The notes under the pieces were generated by a model, which was not told the DNA's origin, did not search any database, and saw nothing but the letters and a program-made list of their open reading frames with translations. From CBDESN01 sp965242495 (GTDB lineage Bacteria; Pseudomonadota; Alphaproteobacteria; MPNO01): a stretch of 64,000 nucleotides of DNA. Of this stretch, positions 25,540 through 35,285 are shown piece after piece; position 1 is the stretch's first letter; the number at the start of each line of letters is the position of its first letter. Both the position numbers and the translations under genes were made by a program. Location of the stretch: NCBI GenBank assembly GCA_965242495.1, contig OZ251446.1, forward strand, positions 2,790,001 through 2,854,000. Direction: 5' to 3'.

Positions 25540-26253
25540 TTACCGCCGATCATGTGGGACGGGCTTTCCACCGGAGAGCTTGACGTCGGACCGTACGTAA
25601 ACCGCCTTGCCCTTGAGTAGACGTGCGGGTTTGACGACCCCGAAAGTGTGGGTCCGACCGCCGCCCGAAGCGCCGGCGGTGCTTCCCTCGTACTTCCAGT
25701 TTTCTTTGGTCAAATAGACCACATCGACGCGCCAGATGAGGACGGAGCGATCACGCGCGATGGAGCGCGTCGGATCAATCAGATAGCGCCATATAATATA
25801 CCAACCTTCGTGGTCGTAATGAGATTGAATCGACCACGGTCGCTTGCTCGCTTTGCTTTCCAAACAATGGCGGGGTTCGGGATTCGATCCGCTCGACCGG
25901 TGTTTCAGATCGGGAAATCTCTGTTGCGCTTCGAAGGAATGCTTGACCTTTTCGTAGACGCTGAAGATGTCCAGCGCTTTCGTTCCGAAAATGCCAACGA
26001 TGGCGCTGAAGACATTTTGCTGTTCAAGATAGATGTCGATCAAGGCATCCGTTTCTTTCTCGATATAGTCGACGGACTTGCGGATATGACCAGTTTCCAA
26101 TCCCGGCGGGAGCGACGCCGAGTGGTTCAACCAATCGATATGCGAGTTCGTGCGAGGATCGGTCAAGATCGGTTCTGTTTTCTGGGCCACTCGGGTTGAC
26201 GCCGTGACGCCCCCATGGTCGAATGGACTCATGGTGACGGGTACACGAAGCAT
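25540..26253 (-). CDS. putative type II restriction endonuclease
   Basis: About 237 aa, encoded in DNA of clearly lower GC than both flanks, with rarer codons, suggesting acquisition. A PD-(D/E)xK-like arrangement is visible: PDLKHRSSG, then about 15 residues later LESKASKRPWS. The C-terminal half is compact and basic, with VLIWRVDVVYLTKENWKYEG. It is divergent from a DNA methyltransferase gene 86 bp away, the usual layout of a type II system. I cannot name the recognition sequence or family. Alternative starts are 26232 and 26310. Function rests on context and the motif. Confidence 0.55.
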   Translation of the reverse strand: MLRVPVTMSPFDHGGVTASTRVAQKTEPILTDPRTNSHIDWLNHSASLPPGLETGHIRKSVDYIEKETDALIDIYLEQQNVFSAIVGIFGTKALDIFSVYEKVKHSFEAQQRFPDLKHRSSGSNPEPRHCLESKASKRPWSIQSHYDHEGWYIIWRYLIDPTRSIARDRSVLIWRVDVVYLTKENWKYEGSTAGASGGGRTHTFGVVKPARLLKGKAVYVRSDVKLSGGKPVPHDRR

Positions 26254-26339
26254 GATGATCCGTCCACGGTTTCGACCCGAGCTCGCGCGCGCCTTCGGGA
26301 CCCGGGCCACCGGCTTGGCCCTCGAGGACGGTGCGGGCG

Positions 26340-27359
26340 ATGGCTAGAACGGCTCCCGTCCGCGCCCCCGCCGCGCCGCCGCCCGATGCGCCGCCGCCGT
26401 CATGGCGGGAGGAACTCCGCGATTCGGCCGACCGCGCCTGGCGGGAGGTTCGCGGGCGCGGCCCGCAGCGGCGCTCTCATCTCTCGGCGCGGGCCACCTG
26501 CGTCCTGGCCGACGCCCTCCAATGGCTCCGCGAAGTCGGCGAGAACTCGATCCACGCCATCGTCACCGATCCGCCTTACGGCCTCGTCGAGTACGGCCGC
26601 GAGAACCACGCCAAGATGCGAGCCGGACGGGGCGGCGTATGGCGCATCCCGCCGTCATGGGACGGCGCGGCGCGGCGGCCGCTCCCGCGGTTCACGGTCC
26701 TGTCCGAACGCGAGACCGGGGATCTCCATGCGTATTTCCACGCATTCGCCGCCGCCGCGTCGCGGGCGCTGGTGCCGGGCGGCCATGTATTCGTCGCCTC
26801 CAACCCGCTGCTGTCCACGACCACCTTTCACGCTCTGCAGACGGCCGGGCTGGACAAGCGCGGCGAGATCATCCGGCTCGTACAGACTCTGCGGGGCGGC
26901 GACCGGCCGAAGGGCGCGGAGCGCGAATTCCACGACGTCGCCGTGATGCCGCGCTCGTGCTGGGAGCCCTGGGGCGTCTTCCGAAAACCGTTCGAGGGCA
27001 CGGTCGCGGCGAATCTGCGCAGATGGGGCGCCGGCGGCCTGCGCCGGGCGGCCGACGGCGGGCCGTTCCGGGACGCGATCGTCTGTTCGCCGGCCCGCGG
27101 CCGCGAGAAGGCCATCGCCCCCCATCCGTCGCTGAAGCCGCAGCGGTTCCTGCGGCGGATCGTGCGGGCCGCGCTGCCGCTCGGCCTCGGCATCGTCTAC
27201 GATCCGTTCGCGGGAAGCGGCTCGACGCTCGCCGCGGCGGAAGCCGTCGGCTACCGGTCGATCGGAACCGAGAGGGACGCCGGGTATTTCGAGATGGCCG
27301 TCGAAGCGTTCGGCGGGCTGGCGGCTTTGCCGACGGACCGGGACGAGGGCGCGCGCTGA
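26340..27359 (+). CDS. site-specific DNA methyltransferase (N6-adenine or N4-cytosine, beta class)
   Basis: A 339-aa DNA methyltransferase. Catalytic motif IV TDPPYGLVEY lies near residue 82, and SAM-binding motif I, DPFAGSGSTLAAAE with IGTERD, lies near the C-terminus, an order typical of the beta class. The middle (about residues 95-240) would hold the target-recognition domain. DPPY permits N6-adenine or N4-cytosine methylation. ATG 26340 was chosen over GTG 26331. GC is close to the genome background, unlike the divergent nuclease gene it should protect against. Confidence 0.85.
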   Translation: MARTAPVRAPAAPPPDAPPPSWREELRDSADRAWREVRGRGPQRRSHLSARATCVLADALQWLREVGENSIHAIVTDPPYGLVEYGRENHAKMRAGRGGVWRIPPSWDGAARRPLPRFTVLSERETGDLHAYFHAFAAAASRALVPGGHVFVASNPLLSTTTFHALQTAGLDKRGEIIRLVQTLRGGDRPKGAEREFHDVAVMPRSCWEPWGVFRKPFEGTVAANLRRWGAGGLRRAADGGPFRDAIVCSPARGREKAIAPHPSLKPQRFLRRIVRAALPLGLGIVYDPFAGSGSTLAAAEAVGYRSIGTERDAGYFEMAVEAFGGLAALPTDRDEGAR

Positions 27360-27400
27360 GGCTGCGTCCGCCCGCTGCCCGGGCCGCGCGGCGCTCCCGC

Positions 27401-29047
27401 TCACCGCCGCCCGGCGCGCGGCGCGCGGGACAGGCGGGCGAAGCTCCACTTGATCCGGGCGTCGCCGTCCCCGGCGGCCGAGACCACGATCTGCTCCGAG
27501 CGCTGCGCTACACCCGTAGCGCCCAGATAGACGCTCTCCCGGAGGCTCGTCTCACCGCCCGCGGCGCGGAACCGCCAGCCGCCGCCCGGCAAGCCCAGCA
27601 GCACCGAGCGTCCGTCCTGCGCGGTCGAGGCCTTGACCGCCGGATGCAGATGGAAGCGGAGCGCCACCGGCCGGCCGCCGCACCCCGACAGCGTGTCCTC
27701 GCCCCGGACGTCGCCGCCGCCCGCGGCGACGTAGAGCCGCCGCCGGTGGCCGGATGCGGGCCGCCCGGCATAGCCTTCGAGCGCCGCGTCGATCCAGACG
27801 TTCCCGTCCGCTTCGACCCGTTCGGCCGCGACCGACCGGGGGCGCGCGCCGATCGCCGGGCCCGGCAGCAGTTCCGACGAGTCGGCGTCGCCGATCGTGG
27901 CCGTCGAGTGCGCCGCGGTGCGCCGCTGCGCCAGCCGCCATGCCGGCGGCGCGCCGGCATGGGCGCCGCAATTCACGATCATGCGGTCCTTGCCGACGCT
28001 GAGTTCGAAGCTCAGCGCGCCGGCATGGGCGTGGCCGTCGAGACCGGGCGGCGGCGCGCCGCCGGTATCCATCACCACCAAGGTGCGACCGGCCGCGATG
28101 CGCTCGAACCCGGTATGCGGAGCGGAGTCCGGCGGCTTGCCGCGGGCGCGGGCGCGCGACAGAGCGACGTCGATCAGCCGGCCCTCGCCCTCGTCGCTGT
28201 CGTTGAACAGGCACAGCCCGCCGTCGCCATGGCGGAAGAAGCGGAGCATCGGCGCGGTCCGCTCGATGGCGTCCTGCAGGGCGTCGGGCGAGTCGGCTCC
28301 GCCCGCCTGCAACAGGGCGCGCGCGTCGACGAGATGGCGGAAGGTCTCGAACGCGATCGCCGGGCTGCGCGAGACGTGGCCGCCGTCGGGCGCGATCTGA
28401 GCCGCCGCCTCCCGCGCCAGCGCCGCGGCCCAACGCCTGCGTCGCGGCCGCTCCCGCGCCAGGCACTGGCCGGCGTAGACCAGGGCCTTGAACACGGCCA
28501 GCCGCTCGGGCGCGCCATCGACCAGCGCCGCCACCCGGCGCAGATGCCGCGCCTGGCGCGCCAGGCTGTCGAGCCAGGCATGCGCCAGCCGGCCTTCCCG
28601 GCCGGCGAAGACGAACTCCGCATGGGTGAGCCAGTTGACCAGCCGCGCGGCGAGCACGTCCGGGCGCCACGGAAGCGGCCGCCACCGGTTATGCGCCTCG
28701 ACCCAGCCGCCGACCAGTTCGCGGGCGCGGGCGCGGGCGGGCTCGCCGCCGTCGGCGCGCAGATCGCGCAGCCAGTCGAACCCGTGGAGCCTCGCCAGCC
28801 AGGCGTCCGAACGGCCGCCGAGCCGCCAGGGCTGATCCGCCGCCTCGACCGTCTCGCCGGCGAAGGCGAACACGCCGCCGACGATCGCCGCGCCCCTACG
28901 GGCGTCGCCCGGCCAGGCGTCCTGCGGCGCGAAGGCGAGCTGGCGGGTCCGCCGGCGGACCAGCGCCCGGACGTAGAACGGGCCCGAGAACCAGGGCGTC
29001 GCCAGGCGATAGGTCGTCCGGCGCAGCGCCGCGCGGCCGCGGCTCAT
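27401..29047 (-). CDS. heparinase II/III family protein
   Basis: A 548-aa polysaccharide-lyase-like protein. The N-terminal alpha-toroid portion includes RLVNWLTHAEFVF and APDGGHVSRSP, and the C-terminal Hepar_II_III beta domain contains GLDGHAHAGALSFELS and HSTATIGDADSSEL. No signal peptide is visible. In alphaproteobacteria such genes are common next to rpe, as here (35 bp apart, same strand). The natural substrate of these cytoplasmic members is unclear. Confidence 0.85.
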   Translation of the reverse strand: MSRGRAALRRTTYRLATPWFSGPFYVRALVRRRTRQLAFAPQDAWPGDARRGAAIVGGVFAFAGETVEAADQPWRLGGRSDAWLARLHGFDWLRDLRADGGEPARARARELVGGWVEAHNRWRPLPWRPDVLAARLVNWLTHAEFVFAGREGRLAHAWLDSLARQARHLRRVAALVDGAPERLAVFKALVYAGQCLARERPRRRRWAAALAREAAAQIAPDGGHVSRSPAIAFETFRHLVDARALLQAGGADSPDALQDAIERTAPMLRFFRHGDGGLCLFNDSDEGEGRLIDVALSRARARGKPPDSAPHTGFERIAAGRTLVVMDTGGAPPPGLDGHAHAGALSFELSVGKDRMIVNCGAHAGAPPAWRLAQRRTAAHSTATIGDADSSELLPGPAIGARPRSVAAERVEADGNVWIDAALEGYAGRPASGHRRRLYVAAGGGDVRGEDTLSGCGGRPVALRFHLHPAVKASTAQDGRSVLLGLPGGGWRFRAAGGETSLRESVYLGATGVAQRSEQIVVSAAGDGDARIKWSFARLSRAPRAGRR

Positions 29048-29081
29048 CGACGGGCGCGTTCCGGCATCGGCGGCCGCCGGG

Positions 29082-29747
29082 TCAGCGCCGGTCCCGCAGC
29101 CGGCGGATGTTCCGGGCGTAGGCCTCCCGGCCGCCGGCGAAGGCGGCGGTGCCGGCGACCAGCAGATCCGCGCCCGCGGCGACGGCGCGCTTCGCCGTCT
29201 CGGCGTTGACGCCGCCGTCCACCTCCAGGTCGATCGGGCGGCCGCTGTCGTCGATCATCCGCCGCAGCCGCTCGATCTTGCCGAGCTGGCCGGCGATGAA
29301 GCTCTGCCCGCCGAAGCCCGGGTTGACGCTCATCACCAGCACCAGATCGATCTCGGCCAGCAGCGGCTCGACCGCGGCGACCGGGGTCGCGGGGTTGAGC
29401 GCCAGCCCCGCCTTCTTGCCTAGGGAGTGGACGAGCTGCACCGTCCGGTGCGGATGCGGGCCCGCCTCGGGGTGGAAGGTCACGATGTCGGCGCCGGCCT
29501 CGACGAAGCCGCCGACGAACGGATCGGCCGGGGCGATCATCAGATGCACGTCGAACGGCAGCGCGCTGTGCGGGCGCAGCGCCGCCACCGCGGCCGGGCC
29601 CAGCGTGATGTTGGGCACGAAATGGCCGTCCATCACGTCGATATGGATGTAGTCGGCGCCCGCCTCCGAGACGGCGCGAACCTCCTCGCCCAGCCGGGCG
29701 AAGTCGGCGGACAGGATCGACGGCGCGATGCGAACCGGCTGTTGCAA
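29082..29747 (-). CDS. rpe: ribulose-phosphate 3-epimerase
   Basis: A 221-aa TIM-barrel epimerase interconverting ribulose-5-phosphate and xylulose-5-phosphate. All family blocks are present: RIAPSILSADFARLGEE, YIHIDVMDGHFVPNIT (metal His/Asp), FDVHLMI, LVLVMSVNPGFGGQ, DLEVDGGVN and AGTAAF. Family length implies a start near TTG 29747 (LQQPVRIAPS); the next in-frame ATG (29801) adds an Arg-rich extension. The TTG start is therefore likely but unproven. Confidence 0.92.
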   Translation of the reverse strand: MQQPVRIAPSILSADFARLGEEVRAVSEAGADYIHIDVMDGHFVPNITLGPAAVAALRPHSALPFDVHLMIAPADPFVGGFVEAGADIVTFHPEAGPHPHRTVQLVHSLGKKAGLALNPATPVAAVEPLLAEIDLVLVMSVNPGFGGQSFIAGQLGKIERLRRMIDDSGRPIDLEVDGGVNAETAKRAVAAGADLLVAGTAAFAGGREAYARNIRRLRDRR

Positions 29748-29920
29748 GCGGCGTTCACCAGCGGACGGAGGGCGGCGGAGAGCGCGCCGCCGCCGCCGCA
29801 CTAGCTAGCAGCTTCGCCGGCGCGCCGCAACGTCGTCCCCCGCCCCGAAGCGCCGCCGCGTCGCGTCGTCGCCGTCGCCGCGCTATAGTCGCCGGATCGG
29901 CGGGCGGCGGGACAACCGGG

Positions 29921-31132
29921 ATGAACGGATCGAGCGGGGAGCCGGCGGCGGCGTCCGGCGCGGCCAGGGAGCGGTTCCTCGACCGGGCGCGGGCGCTGGT
30001 TCCGGTCCTGCGCGAGCGCGCGCCGCAGGCCGAGGCGCTGCGCCGCATCCCGGACGAGACGATCCGCGACCTGCGCGAGGCCGGCCTGTGGCGGATCCTG
30101 CGTCCGGCGCGCTATGGCGGCGCGCCCGCCGATTTCGGGCTGATGATCGACGTGGCCGAACAGCTCGGGCGCGGCTGCGGGTCGACCGCCTGGGTCTACG
30201 TCAACATCGTCGCCCATAACTGGATGCTGCCGATGTGGCCCGGCGCGGCCCTGGCGGAGGTCTGGGGCGAGAACCCCGAGGCGCTGATCGGCTCGACCCT
30301 GATCTTCCCGCGCGGCCGGCTGGAGCCGGTCGCCGGCGGCTATCTGCTGTCCGGTCGCTGGCCCTACGCCAGCGGCATCGACGCGAGCGACTGGATGATG
30401 CTGGGCGGCCTCGCGCCGCCGGACGAGGCCGGAGGCGGCGACCGCGCGCTGATGCCGCTGGTTCGCGCCGCCGACCTCGAAGTGATCGACACCTGGCGTG
30501 TCGCCGGGCTCGTCGGCACCGGCAGCAAGGACGTGGCCTGCGAGAAGCTGTTCGTGCCCGCGCACATGCTGCTGGACCCGCGCGACGCGCGCGGCGGGCC
30601 GACGCCCGGCTCGCCGACGACGCCGGGGGCGGTTTACCGGCTTCCGGTGGTGGCGCTGATCCCGCATCTGGTCGCCGGCCCGATGCTCGGCATCGCCCGG
30701 GGCGCCTACGAGGACCATGCCGAGAGCTTGCGCGCCCGGACCTCGGCGTATAATCGCTCGCGCCTGGCCGAGCACACGACCGTCCAGCTGAAGCTCGCCG
30801 AGTCGGGGGTGCTGATCCAGAGCGCGCGCCTCCTGATCCACGACAACGTAGCCGAAGCCGCCCGGCGCGCCGAGGCGGACGAGCGGCCATCGGTCGCCGA
30901 CCGCGCCCGCTGGCGCCGCGACGCGACCCATGCGGCCGGCTGCTGCGTGCGCGCGGTCGATCTCATCTACGCGGTGAACGGCGGCGCGGCGCTCTATCTC
31001 GACAACGAGCTCCAGCGCCGGTTCCGCGACATCCACGCCGCCGCCGCCCAGATCCACCTGTCCTGGGACATCAACGGCCCGGAATTCGGCCGCATCGAAG
31101 CCGGCCTGCCGCCCTCCAACCCCAACCTGTGA
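29921..31132 (+). CDS. acyl-CoA dehydrogenase-fold flavin monooxygenase/oxidase
   Basis: A 403-aa protein of the acyl-CoA dehydrogenase superfamily, closest in pattern to the flavin-dependent monooxygenases (HsaA/HpaH C2 type): IPDETIRDLREAGLWRILRP, YGGAPADFGLMIDVAEQLG, CGSTAWVYVN, SGRWPYASGID and VAGLVGTGSKDVA. The catalytic Glu of acyl-CoA dehydrogenases is not evident, favouring a hydroxylase using reduced flavin. No flavin-reductase gene is adjacent. Confidence 0.8.
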   Translation: MNGSSGEPAAASGAARERFLDRARALVPVLRERAPQAEALRRIPDETIRDLREAGLWRILRPARYGGAPADFGLMIDVAEQLGRGCGSTAWVYVNIVAHNWMLPMWPGAALAEVWGENPEALIGSTLIFPRGRLEPVAGGYLLSGRWPYASGIDASDWMMLGGLAPPDEAGGGDRALMPLVRAADLEVIDTWRVAGLVGTGSKDVACEKLFVPAHMLLDPRDARGGPTPGSPTTPGAVYRLPVVALIPHLVAGPMLGIARGAYEDHAESLRARTSAYNRSRLAEHTTVQLKLAESGVLIQSARLLIHDNVAEAARRAEADERPSVADRARWRRDATHAAGCCVRAVDLIYAVNGGAALYLDNELQRRFRDIHAAAAQIHLSWDINGPEFGRIEAGLPPSNPNL

Positions 31133-31282
31133 CGCGCCGGGGCTTTCCGCCGCGTCACGAGGCGACGGCGGCGGACGGGCGCATTCCCGCCGCCCGGGGG
31201 GCGCGCCCGCGGATGCGGGATCGGAACGGGAAGCTCGCCGTCGCAGGCGGCGTCCCGCCTGCCGGCCTTCCGGCGCGGCGGG

Positions 31283-31885
31283 TCAGCCCTCGCGGACCAC
31301 GAGCTCGATATCGGTCAGGCGGTCGCCGTTGATTCCGGTGAGGTCCATCGGGCAGGCCGAGCCTACCGCGATCACGTCCATCAGCGCCCGCAGCGTCACC
31401 TTGTCGCCGGGCCGCGCGGGCGACGCCGCGCCGTAGCCGATCGCGCCGTCGGCCTCGACCGGCGTGTTCTGGAAGAAGTTGATCGGGTCGGGCAGGTGGT
31501 TGAACGGGATGTCGAACCCGGCCATCGCCTCGGCCAGATTCGCCCGGCAGCTGCGATGATCGGCGACGCCGAAGCCGACGAGGTAACGCTGCGGGTCGCA
31601 GGCCGCGAAGATCATGTCGTGGCGCCCGACGTCGTCGGCGACGATCTCGAACATCGGCCGCCGCTCGACGCTCACCAGCTCGTCGCCCACGCGAAGCGTC
31701 AGGCGCAGCAGCTGCGCCCGGCAATGGGCCGGCGAGAGATACTCCCCCACGTCGGCCCGGTTGAAGGCGAAGAAATCGCAGATCTGCGCGCCGTCCAGGT
31801 TCACGATGTCCAACAGCTGCCCGCGATCCACGTCGATCCGTCCGCCATGGCCGCCCTCGATCCGGCGGGAGCCCGGCATCGTCAT
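31283..31885 (-). CDS. DUF1989 (urea carboxylase-associated) family protein
   Basis: A 200-aa DUF1989 protein: GGHGGRIDVDRGQLLDIVNL, the QICDFFAFN block, an RPMFEIVADDVGRHDMIFAA segment and DPINFFQNTPVE are typical. Relatives accompany urea carboxylase or amine/guanidine degradation genes and some may be carboxyguanidine deiminase-related, but a general function is not settled. ATG 31885 overlaps the stop of the upstream amidohydrolase gene (ATGA), making it the last gene of the five-gene molybdenum-hydroxylase operon. Confidence 0.8.
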   Translation of the reverse strand: MTMPGSRRIEGGHGGRIDVDRGQLLDIVNLDGAQICDFFAFNRADVGEYLSPAHCRAQLLRLTLRVGDELVSVERRPMFEIVADDVGRHDMIFAACDPQRYLVGFGVADHRSCRANLAEAMAGFDIPFNHLPDPINFFQNTPVEADGAIGYGAASPARPGDKVTLRALMDVIAVGSACPMDLTGINGDRLTDIELVVREG

Positions 31886-32874
31886 CTCCCCGGCGCCGGT
31901 TCGACGCCGAACAGTCCGGCTGCGGTTTCGCCCAGCACGGCGCGCTCCGCCGCCGCGTCCAGCCCGGCCTCGCGCACGGTCCTGCAGGGTTCGAGATCGC
32001 CGATCGCGAACGGGTAGTCCGATCCCAGCATCACCCGGCCCGCCCCCGCCCGGCCGCACAGGAAACGCAGCGCCTCCGCGTCCGACAGCACGGAATCGAA
32101 ATAGAGCCGGTCGAAGCCCGCCGCCGGGTCGGCGTATTCGGGATGGAGCCGGTGGTTCCTGGCCAGCCGGCCCAGCAGGAAGGGAAGCGCGCCGCCGCCA
32201 TGCGCGACCACGAAGCGCATGCCCGGATAGCGCAGGAAATGGCCGGCGTATAGCAGGCGCGCGACCGCGGTGGTGGTGTCGAGGCCGCGGCCGACGGCGT
32301 TGATCATGTCGTAATCCGACAGCCTGGGATCGCCGCAGCCGAACATGGGATGCAGAAACAGGGTGGCGCCGAGTTCCGACGCCGCCTCCCAGAACGGGTC
32401 CAGGGCCGGGTCGTCCAGATTGCCCGCGCTTCCCTTGGGCTGGGTGCCGATCATGGCTCCGGCGAAGCCCGCGGCGAGGGCCTCGCGCAGGACCTCGGCG
32501 GCGAGCCGGCCGTCCTGCATCGGCACGGTGGCCAGCGCCGCCAGATTGCCGCGCCCGGTCGTCCCGGCGAGCAGATGCTCGTTGACGAACCGGCTCCAGG
32601 CGGCGCCCTCTCGCGCCGGGAGCTCGTAGCCGAAGCTGTCGAGCCAGCCGCCGCACACCTGCGCGTCGATGCCTTGCGAGGCCATCCATTCCTGGCGCGG
32701 TTCGAGCGCGCGAAGGCGCGGCATGACCGGCCGGGTCGGGGCGCCGCCGGCGAAGCTGAGCTTGTAGCTGTCGCCGTCCCGCAGCAATTCGACCGACGGA
32801 AAGTCGCCGGCGCGCCGCGCCAGCGCGTCCAGCATCGGCTGGGGGACGAAATGCGCGTGGGTGTCGATGATCAT
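31882..32874 (-). CDS. amidohydrolase family protein (ACMSD-like)
   Basis: A 330-aa metal-dependent hydrolase/decarboxylase. MIIDTHAHFVPQPML supplies the HxH metal site, ATLFLHPMFG and RFVVAHGGGALPF provide later His ligands, and VMLGSDYPFAIGD supplies the catalytic Asp. The set matches the 2-amino-3-carboxymuconate-semialdehyde decarboxylase-like group. Start and stop overlap the neighbouring genes by 4 bp each (ATGA). It probably processes a product of the hydroxylase. Confidence 0.85.
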   Translation of the reverse strand: MIIDTHAHFVPQPMLDALARRAGDFPSVELLRDGDSYKLSFAGGAPTRPVMPRLRALEPRQEWMASQGIDAQVCGGWLDSFGYELPAREGAAWSRFVNEHLLAGTTGRGNLAALATVPMQDGRLAAEVLREALAAGFAGAMIGTQPKGSAGNLDDPALDPFWEAASELGATLFLHPMFGCGDPRLSDYDMINAVGRGLDTTTAVARLLYAGHFLRYPGMRFVVAHGGGALPFLLGRLARNHRLHPEYADPAAGFDRLYFDSVLSDAEALRFLCGRAGAGRVMLGSDYPFAIGDLEPCRTVREAGLDAAAERAVLGETAAGLFGVEPAPGR

Positions 32875-35285
32875 CCGGCCTGCTCCGTTCGTCTGCGATG
32901 GATCGCGGCTTCGATGTCTCCGATGCGGATCGGCAGCTCGTCGATCGCGATGCCGAGCGGCGCCAGCGCGTCGTTGACCGCGCTGGCGACCGCCGCCGGG
33001 GCGCCGAGATAGCCGCCTTCGCCCGAACCCTTCTGCCCCAGCGAGGTCAGCGGCGACGGCGTACAATGCTCCACGTCCCGGATCGTCGGCACTTCGTGGA
33101 CCGAGGGCAGCAGATAGTCCACGAACGTGCCCGACAGATGCTGGCCGTCGGCGTCGTATTCGAACTTCTCGTACAACGCGGCGCCGATGCCGTGGGCGAT
33201 GCCGCCCAGGATCATGCCGCGCACGATGTCGGGGTTGATGACCGTGCCGCAGTCATGGGCGACGGCGTAGTCCAGCAGCGCGACCTTGCCGGTCCCCGGG
33301 TCGATCTCGACCAGCGGCAGATGCGCCTGGAAGGAAAAGCACGGGTAGAGCCGCGCCCGCCCCTCCGCATCCGGCAGCGCGCCGCCGCCCGGCACCGGGG
33401 TCACCGCCATCGCCTGCAGGCCGGGCTCCGTCCCCGGCGGCATCCGGTGCAGCTGCCGATGGGCGATGAAGGCGACCTCCTCCCAGGTCAGCCGCCGCGC
33501 CGGCGCGCCGCGCACGGCGAACTCGCCCATGGCGTAGTCGATCCGCGCCTCCTCGACGCCGAGATCGTGCGCGGCGATGCGGATCATGCGCGCCTTGATC
33601 GCGCGCGCCGCCTGCGACGTCGCGCCGCCGAGTACGATCGCCATCCGGCTGGCGACCGGGCTCCGGGTCGGCAGCGCGTCGAGCGAGGCGGCGTGGACGA
33701 CGCGGATCGCGTCGGGGTCGCGCTCGAGCTCCTCGCCGGCCACCGTGGCGACCAGCGTCTCGTGCCCCTGTCCCGACGTCGTGGTCGCCATCGCCGCGGT
33801 GACGCCGCCATGCGGGTCGACTTTCATCAGGCAGGATTCGACGAAGGTCGTGACCTCGAGCCGCGGATTGATCATCGACTCGAAGACGTTGTTGCCGCCG
33901 CCCGGTTCCAGGCAGGTCGCGATCCCGATCCCGGCCAGCCGGCCGTCGGCGCGCAGACGGTCGCGGCGCGCGATCAGCTCGGGGTAGCGCGCCAGCGCCA
34001 GGGCCTTGTCCAGCACCGCGTGATAATCGCCCGAATCGTATTCGGCGCCCGAAGGGATGCGCCAGGGGAACTCGTCGCGGCGGATGAAGTTGCGTCGGCG
34101 CGCCTCCAGCCGGTCGATCCCCAGCCGCCGGGCCACGCGCTCGATGCCGGTCTCGATGGCGAAGTTGGTGGGCGACTGGCCGAAGCCGCGCACCGGTACC
34201 TGGCCGGTCTTGTTCGAGGCGACCGAGATCGCCTCGTAGGCGACCGAGTTGATCCGGTAAGGACCGACGATGGCGGTGATCGGCTTTCCCAGCTGCAGCG
34301 GCGCGCGGCCGGGATAGGCGCCTGTGTCGTCGATCGCCCGCATCTTCATCGAGCGCACCAGCCCGTCGTCGTCGAAGGCGAGCGTCACGTCGAAGATGCG
34401 GTCGGGGCCATGGGCGTCGCCGCCCGACATGTTGTCGAGCCGGTCCTCGATCAGCCGTACCGGCGCGCCCAGCTTGCGCGCGAGATAGCCGGCCAGAACC
34501 GTATGCTTGATGCCCCGCTTGACGCCGTAGCTGCCGCCCACGTCGACGTCGTTATGCACCTGGACGGCGTTCAAGGGGATGCCGAGGGCGTCGGCGATCT
34601 GCTCCGCATAGTTGGGCATCTGGATGGAGGCCCAGACGTCGAGGATCCGCCGCGCCTCGTCCCAGCGCGCGACCACGCCGAAGGTCTCGATCGGGACGGT
34701 CGCGCTGCGCCCCCAGCGCGCGCGGTAGGACAGTCGGTGCCGGGCGGCGGCGAAGTCTTCGGCCACCGGCCCCCATTCGAACGCGCCCCGATAGAGCACG
34801 TTGCTGCCATGGTCGGGATGGACCAGCGGCGCGTCGTCCCGCATCGCCGCCTCCGAATCGACCGCGGCCGGCAGCGGCCGGTACTCGACCTCGATCTTTT
34901 CGGCCGCGTCCTCGGCGGCGTAGCGCGAGTCCGCGGCCACCGCCGCGACCCATTCGCCGGCATAGCGCGTCATGCCGACCGCCAGCGGGCGCCATTTCAC
35001 CGCCGGCAGATGGAGGCCGTGGAACAGCGGCTTCGTAGCCCCGGCGAGCTCGTCGCCGGTGAGCACGGCTTCCACGCCGGGCGAAGCGAGGGCGCGCGTC
35101 GCGTCGATGCGCCGTATCTCGGCGCGGGCGTGCGGGCTCGCCGCCAGGGCGACGTGTTTCATGCCGGGCAGCCGCAGATCGGCGACGAACTTCCCGCTTC
35201 CGGCGACGAAGCGCCGGTCCTCCCGCACCCGCCGCTTGCGCGAGACGTGGAGGTAGTTGGCGCCGCGCGCCGGCGCGTCAGCCAT
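32871..35285 (-). CDS. molybdenum hydroxylase large subunit (xanthine dehydrogenase/CoxL family)
   Basis: An 804-aa Mo-cofactor subunit. The N-terminal ald_Xan_dh_C domain begins after REDRRFVAGSGKFVADLRLP; the Mo-binding domain includes SYGVKRGIKH and the C-terminal catalytic Glu in GQKGSGEGGYLGAP. The active-site loop reads VPVRGFGQSP, not AYxCSFR of true CO dehydrogenase, so it is a hydroxylase of some other, perhaps N-heterocyclic or aldehyde, substrate. It overlaps the FeS-subunit gene by 8 bp and the amidohydrolase gene by 4 bp. Confidence 0.9.
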   Translation of the reverse strand: MADAPARGANYLHVSRKRRVREDRRFVAGSGKFVADLRLPGMKHVALAASPHARAEIRRIDATRALASPGVEAVLTGDELAGATKPLFHGLHLPAVKWRPLAVGMTRYAGEWVAAVAADSRYAAEDAAEKIEVEYRPLPAAVDSEAAMRDDAPLVHPDHGSNVLYRGAFEWGPVAEDFAAARHRLSYRARWGRSATVPIETFGVVARWDEARRILDVWASIQMPNYAEQIADALGIPLNAVQVHNDVDVGGSYGVKRGIKHTVLAGYLARKLGAPVRLIEDRLDNMSGGDAHGPDRIFDVTLAFDDDGLVRSMKMRAIDDTGAYPGRAPLQLGKPITAIVGPYRINSVAYEAISVASNKTGQVPVRGFGQSPTNFAIETGIERVARRLGIDRLEARRRNFIRRDEFPWRIPSGAEYDSGDYHAVLDKALALARYPELIARRDRLRADGRLAGIGIATCLEPGGGNNVFESMINPRLEVTTFVESCLMKVDPHGGVTAAMATTTSGQGHETLVATVAGEELERDPDAIRVVHAASLDALPTRSPVASRMAIVLGGATSQAARAIKARMIRIAAHDLGVEEARIDYAMGEFAVRGAPARRLTWEEVAFIAHRQLHRMPPGTEPGLQAMAVTPVPGGGALPDAEGRARLYPCFSFQAHLPLVEIDPGTGKVALLDYAVAHDCGTVINPDIVRGMILGGIAHGIGAALYEKFEYDADGQHLSGTFVDYLLPSVHEVPTIRDVEHCTPSPLTSLGQKGSGEGGYLGAPAAVASAVNDALAPLGIAIDELPIRIGDIEAAIHRRRTEQAG

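Noticed and set aside
26402..29209. Very long plus-strand open frame (935 codons)
   Set aside because: It is antisense to the heparinase gene and out of frame in the methyltransferase gene; GC bias removes stops. No family motifs are present.
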